Shown: positions 24,870-36,817, numbered from the stretch's first letter. The stretch is 64,000 nt of DNA from Deinandra increscens subsp. villosa (GCA_039602395.1 JBCNJP010000007.1:119880957-119944956); one strand, 5' to 3'. Notes: a model not told the origin generated them from the letters alone. Numbers and translations: made by a program.

Positions 24870-26564
24870 GGGTTTGACATAGGATCTACTCTTGGGACTG
24901 TGTAGATGGTAGGTGTGATGAATCTGTTATGGTTTCTGTAATCAATGATTTTACTTGAAAACCCGATTCACCTTACTCATGGCTTTTGTTTTGTAAAAAC
25001 CGGGTCTTAAAAGTCCTCTCATTTGGCTTGGTTTGGCTGTCCTTGTTTCATATGGTTTCTTGTTATGCATCGGTAATTAAGGCCTTGTTTGGTTCTCAGA
25101 ATGTTTTTAATGGAATTAGAATGCTTAAAAGGAATTGAAATTTAAGGTTAAAAGTACAAATCAGCCTTAATGACCCATCATCTACAAAATTCACTCGTCA
25201 CTCCCGTAACCTTCCAACCCTAGTTCCAAATTAGTTGCACAAGCCCTAGTTCCAAATTACTTGCACCAGATGTCGCCTATCCGTTGAGATGATGAGCCGT
25301 CTTCATCATCTTGTCCAAAGACGCCTATCCGTCAAGATGATGAGCAGTCTTCATCATCTTGTCCAAAGAAAATCAGTTCGATGTTAGGGTTTCAAAATCG
25401 GCTTCAGACCATGAACCACCATAGACTACAGAATCGGCTTCTTATTTTGTTTGAAGATGCCAGCTTGTTGAACACCATAAAAAACCATGGTAGGCCAAAT
25501 CGAATATTCAATTCGTGTTTTGTAATCAGCCACAAAAAACGATATTTGAACAACGGATTTGTATGTATTTTTAAGTCCGATTTGTTCAATTTGAACAGCC
25601 ATGGGTTCGACTTTGTAACCCCCATCCTGTTTTATGACATATATAAAATGTTTCACTTTTGGTCCGAGAAAATTTTAAATTTTAGATGACAACTTTCATA
25701 TATAAATAACGTTGTTTACCAAAAAGAGTTAACAATTTAATTTAACCCACTATATCCACGATGTAGCATACTACACGATTTGAAACTTTTGGTGTCCTAA
25801 TCCACGTGGGAGTTTGGTTCTTCAAAACTTTGGCTTAATCGTGTCCCGAGCGGTACTTACTCCTTACCTAACACAAACACCAGTAACATGTTAGTAATGT
25901 TAGTATTTATGTTATTCAATCCCTTATAAGACGAAAGAACTAAGTAATCAAGTACACTAGTTCAGCTTCTCAAAATATAAGAAAATTTTAAAACATGTTA
26001 GTAATGTTAGTGTTTATGTTATTCAATCCCTTATAAGACGAAATAACCAAGTAATCAAGTACACTAGTTCAGCTTCTAAAAATATAGAAAAATTTTAAAA
26101 TTTTTGACAGAGGACGCCCATCAGTACCTTCCTTGATAACCCCTTGCGCTTAGGAGGACGCCGGAGGCGTGACCCATTTTGTTGTTTTCAAGTCCCAAAA
26201 CATTTACAAGGGTTCGGGCTTCACCCCAAAACATTCTAAACTCGTTTATCCATATTATAAATATACAAATCATCCAAATAAATGGGTTTACTACTATTTT
26301 CATCATTTCCACATTTAACTAGCATACTTTCACATTCAAAAACCCAACCCAATAACCCATTTGGTTAAGTTCCTACTTGATAAGGCCAACTACAAATCAA
26401 CTAAAATAGGAATACATCTCTAAATGCATACCCATTCTTCCACGTTCAACATATCATACTTTTACATTCGATTATCATAACCATTCTTCCACATTCAACA
26501 ATCAGCATATCAATCTCTACAAAATTTTGGCCTTAGAGTTCAAGATTAGTCAAGACCTAGCTTC
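24870..26564. other. 3' UTR of the YTH gene and intergenic region with tandem duplications
   Basis: The first about 200 bp are probable 3' UTR. GCCTTGTTTGGTTCTCAGAA near 25082 resembles a Tourist-type MITE end. Two tandem duplications are visible: about 53 bp at 25265-25370 (ending TCATCATCTTGTCCAAAG in both copies) and about 110 bp at about 25885-26102 (both copies contain CAATCCCTTATAAGACGAAA and TACACTAGTTCAGCTTCT). No convincing gene. Confidence 0.6.
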
Positions 26565-28902
26565 TGTTGGCCCGATTAATTCATAAAAAGCCCGAAGCTA
26601 CAAGTCGGTAGATGGGCTCGGCCCATCCTAATGTGTGGAGGGGTTGTTCGGTCACTCTTAATGTGTAGAGGGACTAAAACTGACTTTATTAATGTGTATA
26701 GGGTTGGTTTAGGATACTTTTGTATTAGTCTCTAATTATGATACTTGGTCCCCAAGTTAGGTTTAGAGTCTATAAATACTAGAGATCAAGGTAGAGTTTC
26801 TTGTATCAAGAGAGTATTCCTAATTAGAGAGTTTTGAGTGATTTTCTTTCTAATAAAACTTCAGAGTTATTTGAGTTTTACAATTATATTCTTGATATCA
26901 ATCCTTTAATTGGTATCAGAGCGGTGAAGATCTTGAAACCCTAAGTAGAACGTATCAAGAAAGACGGTATAATTCGTCAAGAAAGAGACGGACGTCAACT
27001 TCGCATGCAGCCAAAGAAAGAAGATAAGGTGAAAGAGTAATTTGATTAAATCCTTCCAGAAGGTGGCGGCTGTATTTATATTCATATAGAATTCGAAAGA
27101 AAATACTACAGTAACTACGAAGGGAAGATTAACATCGATTGCTAAGGAATTATTTTCAAGAAGTCAGCATGTCAACCGAAGGAGGATCTACACCCGCAAT
27201 CAAGGAACACACGGCTTTCTTATCTTGTCTGATGCTTACCCCTACGAACTATAATGTGTGGGTGGCACGGATCAAGGCCGTCTTTCGCGTGCATGGAATC
27301 CAACATGTTATAGAGAAAGAGGTGGTGCTAGCCGACAAGAAAAAAGACGACATCGCGATAGCACTTCTTCTACAATCTATCCCGGAGGAACTTGTTCTTC
27401 AAGTTGCCCAATACGACTCCGCGAAGGAAATTTGGGATGCGTTGAAGACTCGGTACGTGGGAGTTGATAGGGTTCGTGAAGCACGGATGGCGACGTTGGA
27501 GACAGAGTTCGAAAATCTAAGGATGCTAGACGGAGAGACGATCGATGACTTTGCTTCAAAGTTATCGAAACTGGGGTCCAAAGCATCGAGTTTGGGGGCC
27601 GGACTTGAGGACAAGAAACTTGTACGAAAGCTCCTTGGTTCGGTACCACAAAAATTTATGCCTATCGTCGCATCAATCGAGCAGTTTGCGGACGTGAAAA
27701 CGATGCCTTTCCAAGAAGCAATCGGGAGGCTCAAGGCTTTCGAGGAACGAGTGTCGGGAAACGGTAATGATTCACACCCAAAACTGATGTATGCGACTAA
27801 TAATGGGGCTGGTACAAGTACATCCACACGTAAACATGACAAAGAAAAATCTAAGATGCATGGAGGTGGATTAGGAAAGGAAAAGCAACCCCAGGAGAAA
27901 TCAAATCGCTGGCTGGATAAAACACCAAAACCGGGAACAGGAAAAGACCGATCGCAAGTGCGGTGCTATCGGTGTGACCAACTTGGTCACTTCGCATCTG
28001 TATGCCCCGATCGAAAAAAGAAGAACCAAGAAGCCAACTTGGCGGATGCGAGTGAAGATAACCCGGCACTCTACATGGCAAGATGCGAACCCGAAGCCAT
28101 CTTCCTTAATGAAAGCAAAGTTCACCCAAAGAGGTACCAATCCGAAAAAACCAAAGAAAATATGTGGTATTTGGATAATGGTGCGAGTAACCATATGACC
28201 GGGGATATAAAATTTTTCTTGGAATTAAACAAGTCCGTGTCGGGAGTTGTTACATTCGGGGATGGATCATCGGTAAGAATTAATGGTAAAGGGTCAATCT
28301 TACTCGAAGGAAGGTCGGGCGAGCAACGTATCCTAGATGATGTATACTTTATACCGGATTTAAAAAGTAACATTATTAGTCTAGGACAAATGGATGAGGC
28401 CGGATACGATATCCGAATGAAAGGTGGCATACTAACTGTTGTTGATGAGTGCAACAAGTTGATAATAAAGGTGCAACGATCTAAAAACCGTTTGTACAAG
28501 ATTCAAATGATTGTGGTGAAGAATCTCACTAATTCGAGTTATGAATTAGGGGGGTGAATGTTGGCCCGATTAATTCATAAAAAGCCCGAAGCTACAAGTC
28601 GGTAGATGGGCTCGGCCCATCCTAATGTGTGGAGGGGTTGTTCGGTCACTCTTAATGTGTAGAGGGACTAAAACTGACTTTATTAATGTGTATAGGGTTG
28701 GTTTAGGATACTTTTGTATTAGTCTCTAATTATGATACTTGGTCCCCAAGTTAGGTTTAGAGTCTATAAATACTAGAGATCAAGGTAGAGTTTCTTGTAT
28801 CAAGAGAGTATTCCTAATTAGAGAGTTTTGAGTGATTTTCTTTCTAATAAAACTTCAGAGTTATTTGAGTTTTACAATTATATTCTTGATATCAATCCTT
28901 TA
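26565..28902 (+). mobile_element. Compact Copia-related LTR element coding only Gag-protease
   Basis: The 344-bp LTRs at 26565-26908 and 28559-28902 read as identical by eye, start TGTTGGCCCG and end CTTTA. GCTTC flanks the element on both sides (26560-26564 and 28903-28907). A Met-tRNA primer-binding site (TGGTATCAGAGCGG) follows the 5' LTR by two bases and a purine tract (TTAGGGGGGTGAA) precedes the 3' LTR. TATA-like TCTATAAATA lies in each LTR. The total is 2338 bp: integrase, reverse transcriptase and RNase H are absent, so movement would need enzymes from a partner element. Identical LTRs imply a recent insertion. Confidence 0.92.
27169..28557 (+). CDS. Gag-protease polyprotein of the compact LTR element
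   Basis: An intact open frame of 462 codons from the ATG at 27169 (an upstream in-frame ATG at 27139 would add ten residues; the MSTEGG start looks more natural). Order: a UBN2-type Copia Gag (NYNVWVARIKAVF, AKEIWDALKTRYVG, RMATLETEFENLRM, DDFASKLSKL), a basic linker, a CCHC zinc knuckle (CYRCDQLGHFASVC), then the Copia protease region with the WYLDNGASNHMTGD active-site block, and a start of the pre-integrase segment ending at SKNRLYKIQM. The stop codon lies within the polypurine tract beside the 3' LTR, so the frame was not simply cut by a random deletion but ends exactly where the element ends. No RT or integrase follows. Confidence 0.9.
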   Translation: MSTEGGSTPAIKEHTAFLSCLMLTPTNYNVWVARIKAVFRVHGIQHVIEKEVVLADKKKDDIAIALLLQSIPEELVLQVAQYDSAKEIWDALKTRYVGVDRVREARMATLETEFENLRMLDGETIDDFASKLSKLGSKASSLGAGLEDKKLVRKLLGSVPQKFMPIVASIEQFADVKTMPFQEAIGRLKAFEERVSGNGNDSHPKLMYATNNGAGTSTSTRKHDKEKSKMHGGGLGKEKQPQEKSNRWLDKTPKPGTGKDRSQVRCYRCDQLGHFASVCPDRKKKNQEANLADASEDNPALYMARCEPEAIFLNESKVHPKRYQSEKTKENMWYLDNGASNHMTGDIKFFLELNKSVSGVVTFGDGSSVRINGKGSILLEGRSGEQRILDDVYFIPDLKSNIISLGQMDEAGYDIRMKGGILTVVDECNKLIIKVQRSKNRLYKIQMIVVKNLTNSSYELGG

Positions 28903-28907
28903 GCTTC

Positions 28908-29423
28908 CACCCCTCTCAAGAACGTAATCTGCTATTTCTTCAATTGAGGAAATCCAGATTTTGTTTTTCCTATCTTCTAATTACCAAATCTACAACCGTG
29001 GTCCCTCCCTTTTTGGTCACATATTAATTTTAGCCATTTACTTCCATTTTACATTATCTACCTTAATATTTCATGCTTTAGTTATTAGTTACCTAATAAC
29101 TTTAGTAACTAGTAAAACCATATACCGCCATATAAAACATTAAAACCCCATCTTCATTGACAACCACCCAAAACCATCGTCCTCCCTCTCAGACCATTGT
29201 AATGGGCGTGATATGCTCTGCATAGGACCCCATAGTGTCCGAACACACCGCCCCCTTACCTTAACAAGTTCTGCACACCTGTCTATAACGGACCCTCTGC
29301 CTTAGCCGAGGCGCTATGGGTGACGGTGGGTCGCACGATGGTGATAACGCATCCCCCCACACAAGTTGAAATCTGAATGGACCATGTTTTCAAGATCAAC
29401 GAACACCATATGCAAAACTCTAA
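28908..29423. other. Spacer without recognised gene
   Basis: AT-rich to 29160, then a mixed stretch (ACACACCGCCCCCTTACC) of unknown origin. Nothing could be assigned. Confidence 0.35.
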
Positions 29424-29764
29424 GGGTGCATTTGGTTGTGGAAAACGTTTTCTAGTTTTCCATTTTCAGTTTTCTAGAAAATGAAATGGGTTTTCCATCT
29501 CTAGAAAACACATGAAAATTTTTGAAAACGCGTTCTAAACCAAAAGATGGGTTTTCCATTTACCAAAATAGAAATCCGGAAAACGAAAATGGAAAACTAA
29601 AAATAAGTGTTTCCAATTTTAGTTTAAAAGTTAGAAAACACCATTTTCTGTTTTCCTGGAAAAAATTTCTAGAAACTACAATTTGAACGCGTTTTCTCTT
29701 TTCCATGTTTTCTTAGAAAACAGAAATGGAAAACAGTGTGTGTTTTCCACAACCAAACGCACCC
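29424..29764. mobile_element. Tourist-type (PIF/Harbinger) MITE, 341 bp, TAA duplication
   Basis: Ends GGGTGCATTTGGTTGTGGAA and its inverse TTCCACAACCAAACGCACCC, flanked by TAA on both sides (29421-29423, 29765-29767). The interior is made of A/T-rich TTTTCC and GGAAAA blocks that fold back on each other over nearly the whole length. Non-coding. Confidence 0.9.
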
Positions 29765-29779
29765 TAATATTCTCCCTAT

Positions 29780-30240
29780 ATTTCTCTATCAATCTCCTTA
29801 GGATGTGAATCGCCTATGTTGCTAATCATCTCGGCATAAAACTAAACTAATTCATCGTAACCTGAGTCTCCTGTGTAATTCCTGTTTCAGTTACTCATCG
29901 TCCTATCATAAAACTAGACTGATTCGTCGTAACCTGAGTCTCCCATCTAATTCTTGTTTCAATTACTCTTTCCCACAAGTTCATAGTATGACTTCGGAGC
30001 TCAATTTCTCTGTAGTTAGTACAACAATGAGCGTCACCCTTTTTCTTGTAGAGTGGAACTAGAACATTTATCCTCCACTAATGAGGCATCTTACATGTTT
30101 TGAAGATAACTTAAAAACAACTTCTTAGCCACTCGACTCTTTCATCCCTCATATATTTCCACACCTCAATGGATATGTTGTCTAATCCCACCGCCTTGGC
30201 CCTTCCATTTTCCTAAGGGCACATCCTACCTCTAATTATG
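29780..30240 (-). pseudogene. LINE (RTE-type) reverse transcriptase relic
   Basis: Read on the minus strand from about 30235, the translation with frameshifts gives pieces of the plant LINE reverse transcriptase block around DNIPIEVWKY, a damaged DE.VEWL segment, CKMP then HEW-like, LVPLYKKKGD and NYREIELRSHTM-like. Stops and shifts break the frame. From 29780 to 29960 there are two near-identical direct repeats (ACTAATTCATCGTAACCTGA and CTGATTCGTCGTAACCTGAG). It is a short dead fragment. Confidence 0.7.
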
Positions 30241-31264
30241 TGATATTGTCCTCAAGAACATGAATGAACCAAAGTGGAAAAAAAATTAAGGACAAAACTA
30301 AACTCACTAACATAACTACTGCAATATTGTCCTAAATAAGAGTGTGAGCAAAAAATCATATTATTATGTTAACTTCACCCGACATGTATAGACAAAAGCT
30401 TTTACGGTTTTTATTGACAACATGTACTCAATTTGGCATTAATGGTCCTCGAACCTCATATTCTAGATTTGTAAGTTCGCTTCTTATGCTTAAGTCCATT
30501 ATTAGGTTGATTAAGTAAGTGTATCAACACCTTTCTTCATACGATTGAAACCTTCCTAACCTCAAGGACTATAGAGAGCAAGTGGTTAATTTTTCACCAC
30601 AAATAATTACACGATGAAGAAAAAAAGAAGACTTGAGACTAAACAAAGAAGAACATAGGTGGCCAATTTTTCGCGATACAACTTATTGATTTTATTTCTT
30701 TCTAAGTCTGTTTGGACTCTAGGGATTGAACCGAGGGCATGATCCTTACAAGCATACTCTTACTAAATTAAACAAAAAGATAGAAAAAGCTCTCAACCTA
30801 CTTTTTTCTAGGTCTCAGTTCCTTTATGTGATCTGATTAGCATTGGCACAAATATTTTATCATGTTTTCATGTGTGGTGAATCCACGAATATGAAGCACT
30901 AGCATAATGGGACATGAATGTCTATTTATTATTATCATTCTTTTCTAGCATGCAATCTAACACAAAGATTATAAAGTTACATCATTTTTCATGTTGCCGA
31001 GACAAAAGTTTTAAAGACAATAGGGATGCTTTCTTTTTGTTTAGCCGTTTTTTTCTATTTTTCACACAAGTAATGCAACTATATGCAATGCAAAAATAAA
31101 GAAAAACAAGAAAAACTATGCATGTGAATGGGAATGCAAAATAAAAATAAATGCTAACTAATGCAAAAATAAAGATAAATGAAGAAAATATGAACTTCAA
31201 ACTAACCTCTCTCTAACCTTGCATTGTAGTGTGTCCTCGATGCTAGGAAGAGAGTGTGGAAGGT
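30241..31264. other. Intergenic stretch
   Basis: No gene, RNA or bounded element recognised. Short AT-rich open frames (30914-31099, 30982-31200) have no domain and overlap each other on opposite strands. Confidence 0.4.
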
Positions 31265-33430
31265 CTAGTGTTGTGATGGCGGGGGCTGCGAAAATCCGTG
31301 TTGACCCAGGTGCTCTCGAAGTGATGCAATAGTACGACTAATCTCACAGAGCATATCCCACTGATCAGAAAGCTTGACCCGAATACGGTCAATATCATTG
31401 CGAGTCTCGGCAAGGGTTGCATCAATGGCAGTAAAGCGGGCTAGGTATACCTTGTGGTGATCTTGGGGCTCGCCTGTCACGTCTTCATGAGCAGGATGTC
31501 CAAATTCAGAGTCATCCCACCGCTGCTCAGTGTCACTTATGGCCCCATCTTCCTGTATCTCTACATTTCTTTCAAAAATCCACTTCGTGTCTTTAACAGG
31601 GTCGACAAAGGACAACATGTCTTGTTGTTCGTGTTTGTGGATCACCAAATACGGACGGGCACCCCTTAGCCAGACATGTCCTGTTTGTCGCAGGGTGAAC
31701 ATGTGCATCTTCATCATTTGGTTCATGTCAAGATATCGAGGGCCTCGAAGCTTGTCAAGGTTGTCTGGAAAACATAGCTTGAGGGACAAATGGCGTCCCA
31801 ATACTGTGATGACTGAGCTACAAAAAATCTTCCCCCTTGATGCATTTGCCACTTGTAGCAGCTTGTGGCATAAAAAATGCCCAAAATTAGGTCGCGATGG
31901 TTGAGGGTTAATCATACACCAAAGTAGGTATAGTTCAAGTTGGGTGACACCCCCGCTATCTTGTCGACTGTCAATGATGCATGACAGCAATCGGTGTGCC
32001 ACTCGTAGAGTGGGGTGCACGATTTGTGAAGCTTTGACATTAGCGCTTACATAGCTTGGCTTTGCGGAGATGGCTCTCCAAAACATAGGGGCATTAAAGT
32101 CGGGGTGGGTAGGATCTTCGGGGGTGAAAGTGTCTCGAGTGGGGGCTTTGATCATCACACATATTTGATTGATGGTAAGTTCACACGCCTTATTAAACAG
32201 ACGAAAGTGCAAGACTTTGTCCTTTAGACTCACAGAGCTTAGAAACTCGAGAGTGGTGCGTTTATAGCCTATGTCATCCCACTCTATTATCCCTTGCCAT
32301 CCGATATTCGCAAATAATGTCTTCACGCCCTCAAAAACACCAACTTCTTTCATGGCCTCGTCACTCGCAAACTTTGTGTTGAACATCCCACGCACATTAT
32401 GTTTAGCAAACTTGTGTTGTTGAGTTTCATCTAGGAATTCAATGCCTAGGCTTTGAGGGTCAACGGGGTTCCTTGCCGGCTCGAGTGATGGTTGACGTTG
32501 GTCAATTGGATCTACCTCAATAACTGGCAATATGCTTAGGGAGCTACTAGTTGATGCTCCCCGACTTGAAGATGCCTTTTTCAGACGTTTAGCCGATGGT
32601 GGGGATGAGGCGTCAGCGCTCTTTACCTTAATCTTTCCCATGTTCTTAAACCCTGAAATCAAAGACAATGATGAACCAAAAATTAGAACAAGTCCCAATT
32701 GCTAACAGGTAAAAAAGGTGTCAACTTGATAGCCATATAAAGCAACATGATCATCTTTTATAAAACAAACACAAATTTGTATAATGAATTCACAATTGAA
32801 GTCCAACTGATAACTGACAATCAACCAAATTGAATCTAAACCAATTGCAGCGTACCAGAGATGGTAATGACTAATGAGATTTAACATGTGAAGAACATAG
32901 ATGTTGATTATGATCTCATTTTATGTGATATAGTTCAAATGCAAACCAAAACCAATATAAAAATAAATTTATCAGTTAATTCGGACTTAAACTCAAAGCT
33001 ATTGAAATTGGAATTCTGATTAGGGCAAAATATTTGAAGTTTCACAAAATTAGGGCTATAAAAAAGAAACGCCAAAAGTGAAAAGTCACGGGAGAGAGAG
33101 AGAAGGAGAATAAGTACCTGGAAGATGAAAGTGACGGCAATGGTGGCTTCCACCCCCTGTCGCAACCGGTCTAACGGCGGAGACAGGTAGGTTCCTGCTG
33201 TACAGCGGGGTGGTCTGGAGGCGGCGAGAGTGAGGAGCGACGATTGCAATAAAGGCGAAGGTTGCGGAGGTGGTGGTGCAGCGGCGGTGATGATGGATGT
33301 TGCGGTGGTGCAGCGAGGTGAGGTAGACGGTGAACTGGGGATCGATTAGGGCTCCAAGAAGAATTAGGAATTTGAAATAAAAATATCCAGCTTTTCTTTT
33401 CCAATCAGAAATTGGGCACGGGCGTTTCAA
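31265..33430 (-). CDS. Athila ORF1-like (putative plant transposon protein) gene, two exons
   Basis: The large exon (32652 down to 31265) codes for a protein with SADASSPPSAKRLKK, a Ser-rich linker, then a folded region FEGVKTLFANIGWQGIIEWD, HFRLFNKACELTINQICVMI, FWRAISAKPSY and THPTLRVAHRLLSCII-like, QLELYLLWCMINPQPSRPNF and KLLQVANASRGKI. This pattern is that of the Athila ORF1 / putative plant transposon protein family found in Ty3/Gypsy Athila elements and in many isolated plant genes. The function is unknown. A GT donor (33117-33116) and AG acceptor (32654-32653) join an upstream exon in frame: the frame then starts at ATG 33430 (566 codons). Alternatively that exon is leader and translation starts at ATG 32641. 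The C-terminus (ATLAETRNDIDRIRVKLSD) is probably coiled coil. No LTRs were found around it, so it is either an old fragment or an independent gene. Confidence 0.65.
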
Positions 33431-33725
33431 ATTTTGGGCGGGAAGAGTTTAACGCTTAATGGAGCAATGATCCGTTTTGTATCGATGTTAGACATCGAGT
33501 CGTTATGTTATTATGACGTTCATTCCATCAAATATCTAATCAGACGGGGGTTCGTTCTTTGAAACCAACTTACTATTATAAGTTTGAGTCGTTCTTATCT
33601 TAACGTGTTGGTTGTGATGATATAGAAATCAGCTATAATACACGTCGTTTGGTGTGTTCAATTAGATTATCTGAATCTTTAGGAAGATTGAATTCTGGAT
33701 GAACTTAAAATCGTTATTTGTTTTA

Positions 33726-34831
33726 GAGTAAAGTGCACCGGAAGTCCTTAAAGTTTGCCAAAATCTCACCTTGAGTCCTTTAACTATTGAAAGTGCACCG
33801 GAGGTCCTAAAACACAAACTTTCGTCTCACCTGGAGTCCCTGGGTTTAACGGCTGTTAGAATTTTTAGTTAAGTTAGTATGAAATGACGTTTATACCCTC
33901 TTTAATAAATTAAAATAAAAAATAAAAAAATAAAACATGAATTCTCTGGCCGGCCTCCTCGTTTAAAACCCCAAAATCTTCCAATTCTCAAATCCGGCGA
34001 CCTCCATCGCCTCCGATGAAGAAGACAACGTCAACCAACCCCCCATCGCTCCCTCTCCTTATTTTTGATTCGCCTATCGTTCTTCTCTTCTTGCAGCTCG
34101 TGATTTTGGCTCATTCGGGTGATAGACCGGTAGCAGGCGCAGCGACAGTCGCCGTTTCCGGCAATCGCGACGACGTCCTCGGCGGTGTAGCGACAACGAG
34201 GAAATGGTCCAGGTTTGTTTGGTGCCTCTTCTCTTCCATTTCTTGCTCGTATCCTTCCCTGACCTCCCGATTTTATTTCGTTTATGGACCAGATCTGTGA
34301 GGTAGTTGGTGTGGTGATGTTTAGCCGTTGCCTCTCTCGGTGGTGGCGATTTTCGGCGCGGCCGAGAGTACGGCGCCGGAGAGGATGAATGACCCACACC
34401 TGGCAGCGCGGCCGAGAGTACGGCGCCGGAGAAGATGAACGACGGTGACGAGGTCTCTGAGATTGATGACGATGGTGGTCGGAATCGACTTCCCGACATC
34501 ACAACAAACAGGTTGCTTGAACACGTGTGGAGGAGGAAGACGAGGATCCGGCCGGAAAAATGGAAGACGAGGGGGAATGGTGTGGCCGGAAAAGAGAAGA
34601 CGAGGGGGACGAGGATCTGCCTTATGTTTTTTTATTTTTTATTTTAATTTATTAAAGAGGGTATAAACGTCATTTCATACTAACTTAACTAAAAATTCTA
34701 ACGGCCGTTAGACCCAGGGACTCCAGGTGAGACAAAAGTTTGTGTTTTAGGACCTTCGGTGCACTTTCAATAGTTCAAGGATTCAGGATGAGATTTTGAC
34801 AAACTTTAAGGACTTTCGGTGCACTTTACTC
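33726..34831. mobile_element. Pack-MULE-like element, 1106 bp, 9-bp duplication TTTGTTTTA
   Basis: Inverted termini of about 190 bp (GAGTAAAGTGCACCGGAAGT at left; ACTTTCGGTGCACTTTACTC at right) with TTTGTTTTA directly outside on both sides (33717-33725, 34832-34840). The interior (about 33960-34620) is GC-rich and gene-like, with open frames on both strands and a duplicated GCGCGGCCGAGAGTACGGCG at about 34358 and 34406. It is typical of a MULE that picked up genic sequence; the donor gene is not recognised. Confidence 0.85.
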
Positions 34832-34840
34832 TTTGTTTTA

Positions 34841-35666
34841 TTTGTTAAGCTTAAAATCATATAAGAGTTTTAAAACTGATGACAAGGTATGACTTCTTCA
34901 TAACCTAAAAAACGAGTCACAAAAAACAATAAATAAAGACAGGATAGAAAGAAGTTATAAAAATAAAAGTATTAAAAATGACTAGAGAAATGTTGCAAAG
35001 ATTAAAAAAAGGCTTTTGAATATTAGGGAATTACTATATATAATATCAATTATACCAACTCGTGTATTACACGGGATGTCTTAAATAATGATATAATTAA
35101 TAATTTCGTACATAATTATTATTATTTTTAAACATAAGTTTAAACGTAAACATATGAAAAATAATGAAACTTTTTAAATATATACCCGTGAAATAAAAAA
35201 ATAATAATATTTAAAATTATAAAAAATAAATAATAAAATTTTAAAAACTATAGAATTATATTTTAAGATATGATATTATTTATTAAAGTTTTAAAAAAGT
35301 TCTTAAAATAAGAAGATTTATATTTTTGATTTTTAGTTATATAATTTAATTTTAGTATTTAATAGGAGAACAAGTTAGTATTTAATAGAAACATGATGCA
35401 AGAACTTTTTTTTCATCAAAGCGGATATAAAGATGACACGCGGCATTGAAGATTTTTGTTTATTAGGTCGAACGTAATGGACGTGGTGGAGGGCTGATGG
35501 TGCCCGAGCACACCGCCCATGTTGCGCTATGGGTTCTAAAACCCTCCACGACATCTTCTCTATCACCCCCTCTCCCCTTATTTTTGTTTCTTCTAAAAAT
35601 CTAATTGGCCAAGAGTTTTTTTTTTAAGGATTCTTTATAAAGTGTGTATGTGTATATATAGGGGAT
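34841..35666. other. AT-rich intergenic stretch
   Basis: Very AT-rich from 34900 to 35400 with poly-A/T runs. An open frame at 35375-35566 (minus) shows no domain. Nothing else to report. Confidence 0.4.
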
Positions 35667-36116
35667 GGGTAAAATGAAAACCACTTTTAGTTGAGAAAAT
35701 CGTGAAAACTCTTCAAAAACAGAATAATTTTTTTTTATCCTGGTTCTCTAGGTTATAGGTCATTCTCAGGTGGAAAAAAATATAAAAAAAACGTCAAGGG
35801 ATTTTTTTTTAAAGAATATAAAAAAACCGTATTGTTACACATGTGCAGTGTGTTACATATGTAACAACATCGTTTAATATCAAAGACGGTATTGTTACAT
35901 ATGTAACACATATGTGCAGTGTGTTAAATATGAACAACACTGTTTTCTAATATTATAAAAAGAAATCCTCCGGGCATTTTTTTAATTTTTTCCCACCTGG
36001 AAGTAACTTATAACTTAGAGAACCATCAGAAAAAATGAAAAGGAAAAAAAGTTTTTTGACCGCGTTTTTGGAGTGTTTTTACGGTTTTCTCAACTCGGGT
36101 TGGTTTCATTTTACCC
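35667..36116. mobile_element. MITE with 60-bp inverted ends beside a TA tract
   Basis: Starts GGGTAAAATGAAAACCAC and ends with the inverse (GGTTTCATTTTACCC at 36116), pairing over about 60 bp with mismatches. The centre holds repeated TGTTACATATGTAACA-type palindromes (35835-35940). It is preceded by GTGTATATATAG and followed after 24 bp by GTGTGTATAG, so it lies within an interrupted TA/TG microsatellite. Non-coding. Confidence 0.75.
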
Positions 36117-36140
36117 TTTCTTCTTTCTCCCTGTGTGTGT

Positions 36141-36400
36141 ATAGGGTTAGGTTCAAATGATTTTTTTTTTATTTTGATAACCTTTGAGAACCAAATCTCA
36201 ACCACTAATTTCAGGTGGGACCATTATAATTCATAAGGGGTTTTTCATATATATAAACTAGTGGCTTGTGAGGTTTTCAAAAGTTTCCAAAATCAATTAG
36301 TTCTCAAATGATCTTCTCAAATAGCCTTCATTTAATATAACTTTCCTTTGGTTTTCCAGTTTTCCAAATAATAGTAGTTTTCCAAGGAACCTTACCCTAT
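36141..36400. mobile_element. TA-microsatellite MITE, family 1, copy 1
   Basis: Begins TATAGGGTTAGGTTCAAATG and ends ACCTTACCCTATATATATA. It shares about 200 bp, in inverted orientation, with the element at 36870-37058 (both contain CACTAATTTCAGGTG and TATATATAAACTAGTG or their complements). The family uses TA dinucleotide tracts as insertion sites; ends inside the tract cannot be fixed to the base. Confidence 0.7.
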
Positions 36401-36817
36401 ATATATATATAGGGGGCGGTTCCAGTGCGGACAAGCATTTTACCTACGAACGGTGCGGACAGGCATAAAAACCCGTTCTTTTGTCCCACGATGTAGTTTT
36501 AGTGCTGGTATATTATCAGAAATTGTGCTAGGTAGATGCATACATGTACCAGTACAGTTTCTTGATCCTATCCTTGATGTTTTTTTAAGTTATAAACATA
36601 CCAGCACAGCATAAAATTATACCAGCACAAAATATTTTGTGCATGAGCTAGCACCACTTTTGATCATACACTAGCACCATTTATGATCATATATACGTAC
36701 TAGCACACATTCTTGATCATATACCAGCATTAAACTACATCGTATGACCGAGAAAATGTATTTTTATGCATGTTCGCACCGATCTTAGGCAAAATGCATG
36801 TTTGCATTTGAACCTCC

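Noticed and set aside
25381..25689. 102-codon plus-strand open frame after the YTH gene
   Set aside because: No domain; open frames of similar length on the opposite strand; no splice or promoter context.
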